64,000 nt of DNA from Bugula neritina (taxonomy: Eukaryota; Bryozoa; Gymnolaemata; Cheilostomatida; Bugulidae). Below the pieces are notes generated by a model. It ran no database searches and had not been told where the DNA came from. It worked only from the letters and a program-made list of their open reading frames with translations. The number at the start of each line of letters is the position of its first letter. Position 1 is the stretch's first letter. Below are positions 57,255 through 64,000 of the stretch, in pieces. The translations under genes and the position numbers were made by a program. The stretch is taken from NCBI GenBank assembly GCA_964035545.1, contig OZ037768.1, forward strand, positions 9,539,241 to 9,603,240, written 5' to 3'.

Positions 57255-60200
57255 CGCAGTGACGATATACCATAAGGCTCCAGGCAGTAATTGATCCCAA
57301 TAAAACTACAAAAATTTACTTTTTAGTAACCCTTAAAACTGCAATATTCATTCATTGATCTGATTCATGTAGTAATTGTAGAGGTAGGTATCGTAATGGA
57401 GAATTGAGAAAAGCCAGCTTTTAGATGATGAATGTAGCAAAAGCAGTTATGGTTTTATGAGAGTTTCGCCCTTAGCACAAACCAAAATTCATTACAAAAG
57501 TTAAAGACCTTAGGCTATTGAAATGTTTGCACCTTTATGGGGCAATTGCTAAGAATAAAATTGTAGCTGTTGTATAATATCATAGTATCATTGTAAGGCT
57601 AAAGAGTCAGCTTCAATTCAGTATGTCAAAAGTTCATGCTGTAATTTTGGGACATAAACAGTTGAAGATCTACCTGTACATCCACAGTGTAAAAGCAGCG
57701 TTGTCTATGCTAATGAGAAATAAATGATGATTTTATATTCAGGGGTTTCAGCTAGAAGATAAACACCTGCGTTTCGGTGTTTTATTTAAACAAAAACAAT
57801 AGGCAACTATTATGCAGTTATATTACTCTATGTTGCTAAAAATATAGTTAACAGAGGTAGATTAAACTTAACTTTGAGGTATATCTATATATAAGCACCC
57901 ATGATGGTTTAAACCACTCGTAATCAGATTAAAAGGATAATTAATTTAAAACAAAACTATCATACTAGTACTATGCTTAGCTGCGTAAATTCAGCTGATT
58001 GAAGTAGACCACAATAATTGAAATATGCTTTAGTTTGCAGTTTTTACATCTATGGTTAGTGTTTCTGTTTTGAAGATATCAAGCTTTTATCCGAAATTTC
58101 AATAGAATGCAAAGGCTAAAATTTATTAATGCGATTGGTTTTTCAGCTTTCATCAATCAAGAAATATGATAATAGCCAATGGTGCCATCAAGTTTAAATA
58201 TCAAAAGTCTTTATCTTGTGTTGAAATGTTCACCAGGGTTTTGAAACAAAGTTCAAGTACAATAGATTAAAGCTAATTAACACAATACTGGTTATAAAGT
58301 TTTTTAACTGATAGCAGCGACATTAACAAAAGGTAGCTTCTAACATTTGACAACGTCTTAATTGTCATTTTCATGTTGTGGTTTTTCTTTCTCGTTCCAC
58401 AGGCCTGGTTTCTGTGCAGATAGATGGCAAGTTTGTAATCATACAAAACGATTTGTAGCAACTTTTTCTGGTTTCATATCCTTTTACTTAAGAGCTGGTA
58501 TAAGAGTTTCAAGCTGTTACTTAAATATGTTCCTAGTAACTTAACTTATATTTCCCTTTGTATGATGAAAGGGATAGATACTCAGAATTAGAGTGAAAAG
58601 GTAGGTTACTTCAGTGAAGAGCACCAAATCAGTAATAAACTATTTGGCAATTACTCAGCATCTGAAATGCTGGGTGTTAGAACAAAGTAAACTTTGCATC
58701 ATACCTTATATTCTATGCTAATAACAGGTTTTCTATCAGAGCAAAACCCACCAGCTTTAGAGTGTCATGTTAAGTATCCACTTTATAATCACATTTGTTT
58801 ATAAACTAGATGTTAGATAATGGAACAAGTTTTGCAGTTGAAACCCTTTAATTTCTTAGCAATTAGTTAATTAGGGTTGAAGTTGTTGCTTTTATATATA
58901 TGACTTGTGGGTGACACTATTTGACTCTTAACATCAATATTAACATCAATATAATGCTAAGAGCAAGGTAATAATATAATATTATTCTGACAATCAGCAG
59001 TAATGGTACATAAGGTTAATACACTTTATATAATAATAATTGAACAGCTATTTCCTTAAAAGGTAGTCCATCTCCTTTCCCATTTTTCTCTGAGTACTAT
59101 TGAGCTTGCAATATGATGCTTACCTTTATGCTAATACTACTAAACCTCTACTACAAGTAGAGGCAAAAGGAAGATTGCTATTTGAAGCTTGCCTGTTAGT
59201 ATTAGTGTTCAGAAAATTTTATTTTATAAAGTTTTTGTACAGGTTCCATCAAAGTTGTGAGTTGGCAGTCCAAAGTTGTACTGATTTTTACAGAAAATAG
59301 AAACAAACAATTGAAATCCGTGTATCATATCTATAATGATTGCTGTGACTTATTTTGGGAGAAATCATAACGAATCCTCAACGTATGTGGTATACAACAC
59401 ACCTGAACATTTCTCCTTGCAATTGATATAAAATTTGACGTGTTTAGGTAGCACATACATACTTGACACTTATTGTAAACTCACTAAGCGTTATAGATTA
59501 GCAAAAATATATACTGAAAAAGTTGAACTGAGAGTTTAAGGATTGAATGGTTAACTAGTTTATGTTCAAACTGACTAAATTTATCAACAAATAATTTATA
59601 CTGGTATTTTTACCATCGCTGTCATAGTCATTTTTTCGAGTTGATGTTGTTATTATTAAACCGTGTATCCAAGTAGTTCGAAAATCTATAAGCTTGTAAT
59701 TATCTTTAATGTTTCTCAAGTTGGAAAAATAGTTTTGTGTTAGAAAGTTTTCAAGGTAAATGAAAATTAGTTGCAGTTACTGCTATACTTGGCTTTAACA
59801 AAATTTGTTTACAAAATAAAATTTAACTGATTGTTTTACTTAGACTGAAATATTGCTAGCACACTAAGTTATATATAGAGGAGCTTTGTATTGTGTGAGA
59901 ACCAAGTTAATAGTTCTCCTGATCTATAAATAAGCAAATGTATTTATAGATAGATTGTATTATTTAGACTGTTGATTAAACAAATTTGCTGAATATTGTT
60001 CTACTACATTCCTAAATCCTAAAAAGAACCCCAGATCTTCAATAATTTACAGCTATTAAATAATTTAATGTAAAATAATGCATTATTTTAAATTAACTAT
60101 AATGGCAGAGTCTGCATCTGTTTATGCTCTAAGCAATCTATGTTTCTACTTGTATTTGTGCTTATAAATATTTTGTATTTTTGTTTGCTGGTTTAAGAAA

Positions 60201-60896
60201 TATTGATGAATTACAATTACCACTGGGATCTATTTGTGTAGCCTGCATGGGGTTTATAGTCAGTTTTCATTGTGTTTTATGACAAGTACCATTGTAATAG
60301 CTTGGCTCCACCCCCTTGCTCAGCATGAAGACTGTGGGCATTCTCAATAGCTATAGGTAAGAGTTTGCTCATATCGATCTAAGGCTAAGTTTTAGTTGCA
60401 TTATCATATGTCACACTTCCATTATGGCCATTACTAGCAGCCAACACTCCTGTTAGTGGTGTTGTGGTGAACCTTCCATACAACATTATGTAATGCTGAT
60501 AAGAAAAATGATTTCGCAAAGTGTTAACCAATAGCAATATCTTTTAGCAAGCACAAAAAGGTGAGTGATTCAATATTTTCTAATTAGTTTTTGTATGTCA
60601 TATAACAAGGTGGGAATACAAAGCTGCATTTCAATGAAGTCCGGGTTCCACTAGTTATTGCAGCAGAAGAATGTCTTGATTTACAAACTGTTATAAACGC
60701 ATCTTGAGTTCAGGCTTTTAGCCAACAATTTAAAGCTTCCTGGTCATGCAGATTTATGAAGCCACAATATTTTGGTAAGCAATGCTTTTGTAACACATGC
60801 ACAGATGTTTGAGTAGAAAGAGTTTTTTAATTTTAAGTTTTCAAGTTAAGTTTGGAATGCTTTTGCTAAAATTTGACAACTTGATCAAATTTGGAC

Positions 60897-61403
60897 GGTG
60901 ACATGATATTTCAAAAATGGCAATTGGAAAACACCTATTTGGAAAACAGACAAATAACCTATAGACAACTCTAAAATAGACAATCAGAAAATGGACTATT
61001 GAAAAATAGACAATTAGAAAATAACATTTGGAAAATGAAGAATATTAAACATGGCTTAGTTCAGAGGGGGCGTTCAGCATCTGGTCGGGTTCAAAATAGC
61101 TTTCAAAAATGAATATAATGGCCGAATCAGTTGGGCTATCATGGAGGTAGAATTAGTTATCGAATAGTTTCAATTTAAGATTGCCCACGTTTACAATCGG
61201 CTATATTGAATCTTGCCAGATGCTAAACGCCACTTCCTCACTAGACCATGTTGAATATTCTTCATTTTTTGAATGTCATTTTCCAAACGGTCATTTTCCA
61301 AATGTCCATTTTCTAATTGTTTATTTTAGAGCTGTCTATTGGTGGTTTGTCCATTTTCCAAATAGATATTTTCCAGTTGTCATTTTCGAAATGTCACGGA
61401 TTC
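60897..61403. mobile_element. Fold-back MITE with long TIRs and a 9-bp target duplication (Mutator-like by structure)
   Basis: Arms of about 170-190 bp are inverted relative to each other with moderate divergence: GGTGACATGATATTTC at the left pairs with GAAATGTCACGG at the right, and GGAAAATGAAGAATATTAAA with its inverse near 61249-61275. Both arms are filled with short GGAAAATGGACA-type tandem words. AATTTGGAC flanks the element at 60888-60896 and 61404-61412. Long TIRs plus a 9-bp duplication fit a Mutator-like element. The 81-codon frame at its right side is an artefact of the repeats. Confidence 0.85.
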
Positions 61404-62647
61404 AATTTGGACAGGATCACTTTTGATGTGCAAATTTGTTAATTATAGAACCAACACTGTGAAAGAAAAACACACTTACATAACACACTTAAGAGAACTA
61501 AAAGACATGTACAATATACAGCTACATCTAATTTTGTCACTATAATACTTCCTTCTTGAACATAAATAATATGCTAATATATTACCAGATAATATTGCCA
61601 TTTTACAAAAACTTTTGAAAAATTTCTTTTGATTGTATGAAAGCAATACATCTATACCAATTATCAATACTGCTAAACTAGTAAGTAAATAGTTCAGCTA
61701 GCAGTCTGTTTAAGGATTGATTATAATATTTTAATTATTACTAGCATTCTTTCATAAACCGAATTTTGGTAGAATTTACTTTTTATTAAATAAATAACGT
61801 GTAAACATTTGCGCTAATTAAATTATCATGCTATTTCACACTATGACATTAAATGAAAGTTTATTTTCAAACAAGCTAAATTACAGTTCTACAGTCTCCT
61901 CACTAAATTCCTAATTACTAATCATCACTAGAAATATTAGTATTAAAATAATCCTTCATGTTTCAGCATATGAAACCAAATAGTTGCTGTCATATTTGGT
62001 GTCAAGGGTACAATAAGGTGCATGTGACATGTAGGAACAGGTTTGTTCACTGTAGGTATAGCAGAGGTTACCTGCATTAGACAAGTATCACCAACAGGTT
62101 TATATGTAGGTACTTGAGGAGAGGTGTCCATAATATAGATATGTCTATGCCTTAGCTAGTAAGTGCAATATAACAAACTATATGGCCATCTACTATTAGT
62201 AGTTATTAATAGATTCATGCAGGCACTGAAACAATTGTCGGTACTGGAGTGTAGGTGTCTAGATGCGCACATCCATGTATTATAGCGGAGTTTTGACTGT
62301 ACAAGTTTAATATAACATAACATCTGATACAAGACACCAAATAAGTCAGGCATGCAAGTAATGAATAAATGAATAGCTTGCTTTTTGAGTTTTTCGGAAC
62401 ATAAAATGAATGTTTTCTGCAACTTTATCCACAAAGAGTATTGTTGATCTGCTAAATAAGCATACAAAAGGCCATGTGATTCTTGACTTTTATTCAGAAA
62501 TAATCATGATAGTGACCAGTGAATCGCATTCACATGGTTTTCTATAAGTTTATCACCCATCAGTTGAATACGTTTATAGAATGTTTTGTTTGGAAATTGG
62601 TCAGAAGACTACACGTGTTACTTTTATAGCTTAAGATTCACAATCAG

Positions 62648-62708
62648 CTTTAAAACTACCCAGTTTTGTGAAGTATGCAGTGCACCTGAAGCACCCAAAA
62701 TGAAATCG
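62648..62708 (+). other. Orphan exon-like segment with a half zinc-finger motif
   Basis: Between an AG at 62646-62647 and a GTAAGA donor at 62709 the frame reads FKTTQFCEVCSAPEAPKMKS. FCEVCSAP resembles the second CxxC half of RanBP2-type zinc fingers. A possible follow-on frame starts at the acceptor before 62975 (VNPKTDSANLKF). No first half or flanking gene was found, so this may be chance. Confidence 0.2.
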
Positions 62709-64000
62709 GTAAGAAATTAGTGCTTCAAACTGATGAAATGTGTTTCAAAATATTAACTTAAATTATTTTAAACCTGTGCACAATTAATTTTGAATTAGCT
62801 GAAAATAAACTAAAACAACTCTGCAACTTTTTTTTGTATATCCATTTGTAATGAAAGGAGAATTGCAACATTTTAAATTAGCACACTATAAGCATGAACA
62901 AGGCACTGTGCATAAAGGAAAAACCAAATGCATGCAACTTAAATCAATTTTCTTGCAAATCGGCCATTTTATAGGTCAATCCTAAAACTGACAGTGCTAA
63001 TTTAAAGTTTTCAGAGTTTTATAAAAATTTACACATCATATATGCATATGCATGTTTACATATAAAATCTGCTAATCTGTAATCATTAAACAAATTATAT
63101 ATAACAACTTTAATTGAACTACTCAGTGAAGTAAACTTAGAATATATAACAACTCATATATAATAAATGGTTCAACTTCAATATATATATGATATATCGA
63201 AAAAATAACATGTATGCATTATATTTATGTACATAGATAGCATTTATAATGCAGTATTACTATAACACATGCATGTTCACATTATATACAAAAGTGTTCA
63301 CTTTTCTTTTACTCCATTGCACAGTTGATAATATAATATAAACTAAAATGTAATACTCTGTTTAGATTGATTAATGGCAGAAGATCTATTTACTAATTTC
63401 CATATATACATATCAATAGTGCACCAAATAAACAATGTCATTTGATTTGTCAAGATGAATGTTTATATTTCAGATTATCTCTCGCTTCCTGTATAATCTA
63501 ACTTATACAAGTTTATAACTGTTGATGCATAGAAATCAATAAGAAAGTTGTATTAACATGAAGCTAACTTATTGAATGTATTTGTAATACAAATAGACAA
63601 ATCTTTTTCTAGTTCTGTTAATGAGAATGAGAGTAGCTGCTGCCTCATTTATCATCCATACGTGCTACAACATATTCTAAAACAGTTCATTTCAATAGCA
63701 GTACAAAAATGATATTATTCAATGTTATTTGAAAGATGTGATCCAATGCTATAAAATGGAGCAACAATGAATTCAAACCTCTCCTTTTATGTAATAAAAC
63801 TTTTCTATACCTATATATTTTATTTCTCAAGGGTGGGACAGACAGTGTAATAATTATGCATGTCCATATAGTATATTAGTCACACGATAGCAAAATGAAA
63901 GATGCAATATACAGCAAATAAGAACACAAACTATTTGTTAAGACTTTTGTAAAATCTTAAGATTTTGAGGCAAGTGTTTATTTATAAGATGGTTTGAGGG

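Larger units (their letters stand above)
54253..64000. other. Long AT-rich intergenic stretch after NOL4
   Basis: The left end holds the NOL4 3' UTR. After that I see no supported gene for 8 kb, only a SINE, a GT/AT microsatellite, a long-TIR MITE and one orphan exon-like segment at 62648-62708. The open frames are short and have no family signature. Confidence 0.6.

Noticed and set aside
61181-61426. 81-codon plus-strand frame with repeated HFPN words
   Set aside because: It lies in the right arm of the fold-back MITE and simply reflects its tandem words.
61943-62131. 62-codon minus-strand frame starting MDTSPQVPTYKP
   Set aside because: Composition is more protein-like than its neighbours, but no splice context, domain or homologue is recognised.

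Overview
The window is nuclear DNA from an animal. It is AT-rich (by eye roughly two thirds A/T), its genes are split into many short exons with GT-AG introns, and it carries tRNA-derived SINEs, fold-back DNA transposons and large minisatellites. All six recognised genes are animal orthologues. The gene set and the compact invertebrate-like introns suggest a bilaterian invertebrate, perhaps a spiralian (mollusc or relative), but the sequence does not name the species.

Layout. (1) 443-7931 +: 3' part of an HRI-type eIF2-alpha kinase (EIF2AK1); its N-terminal exons lie before the window. (2) 7.9-15.8 kb: AT-rich intergenic or 5'-intron DNA. (3) 15840-24858 +: complete three-KH poly(rC)-binding protein (PCBP / fly mub family), 544 aa. 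(4) 26010-28375 -: GATD3/ES1, a mitochondrial glutamine-amidotransferase-fold protein, lacking only a recognisable first exon and containing what looks like a textbook U12-type AT-AC intron. (5) 28.4-32 kb: repeat-rich DNA with a palindromic GATC-rich MITE. (6) 32084-36570 -: complete EFHC1 (three DM10 domains plus a degenerate EF-hand), 641 aa. (7) 37626-43591 +: complete RCC1L, 442 aa, head-to-head with EFHC1 across about 1 kb. (8) 45052-54252 +: NOL4-family nuclear protein, 666 aa. (9) 54.3-64 kb: 3' UTR, a SINE, microsatellites, a long-TIR MITE with a 9-bp target duplication, and one orphan exon-like stretch.

The genes do not form a pathway. They cover translation control (HRI, PCBP), mitochondria (GATD3, RCC1L), cilia (EFHC1) and nuclear regulation (NOL4). 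Two arrangements stand out: PCBP and GATD3 are tail-to-tail with poly(A) signals only tens of bases apart, and EFHC1 and RCC1L share an intergenic promoter region. Exon boundaries were set by hand from splice consensus, reading-phase continuity and remembered family alignments; the phases close in all six genes.

The most interesting signals concern splicing: an array of about 18 splice-donor-like repeats starting exactly at an HRI exon end, in-phase twin donors in HRI and PCBP, two possible HRI C-termini, and the AT-AC intron of GATD3.
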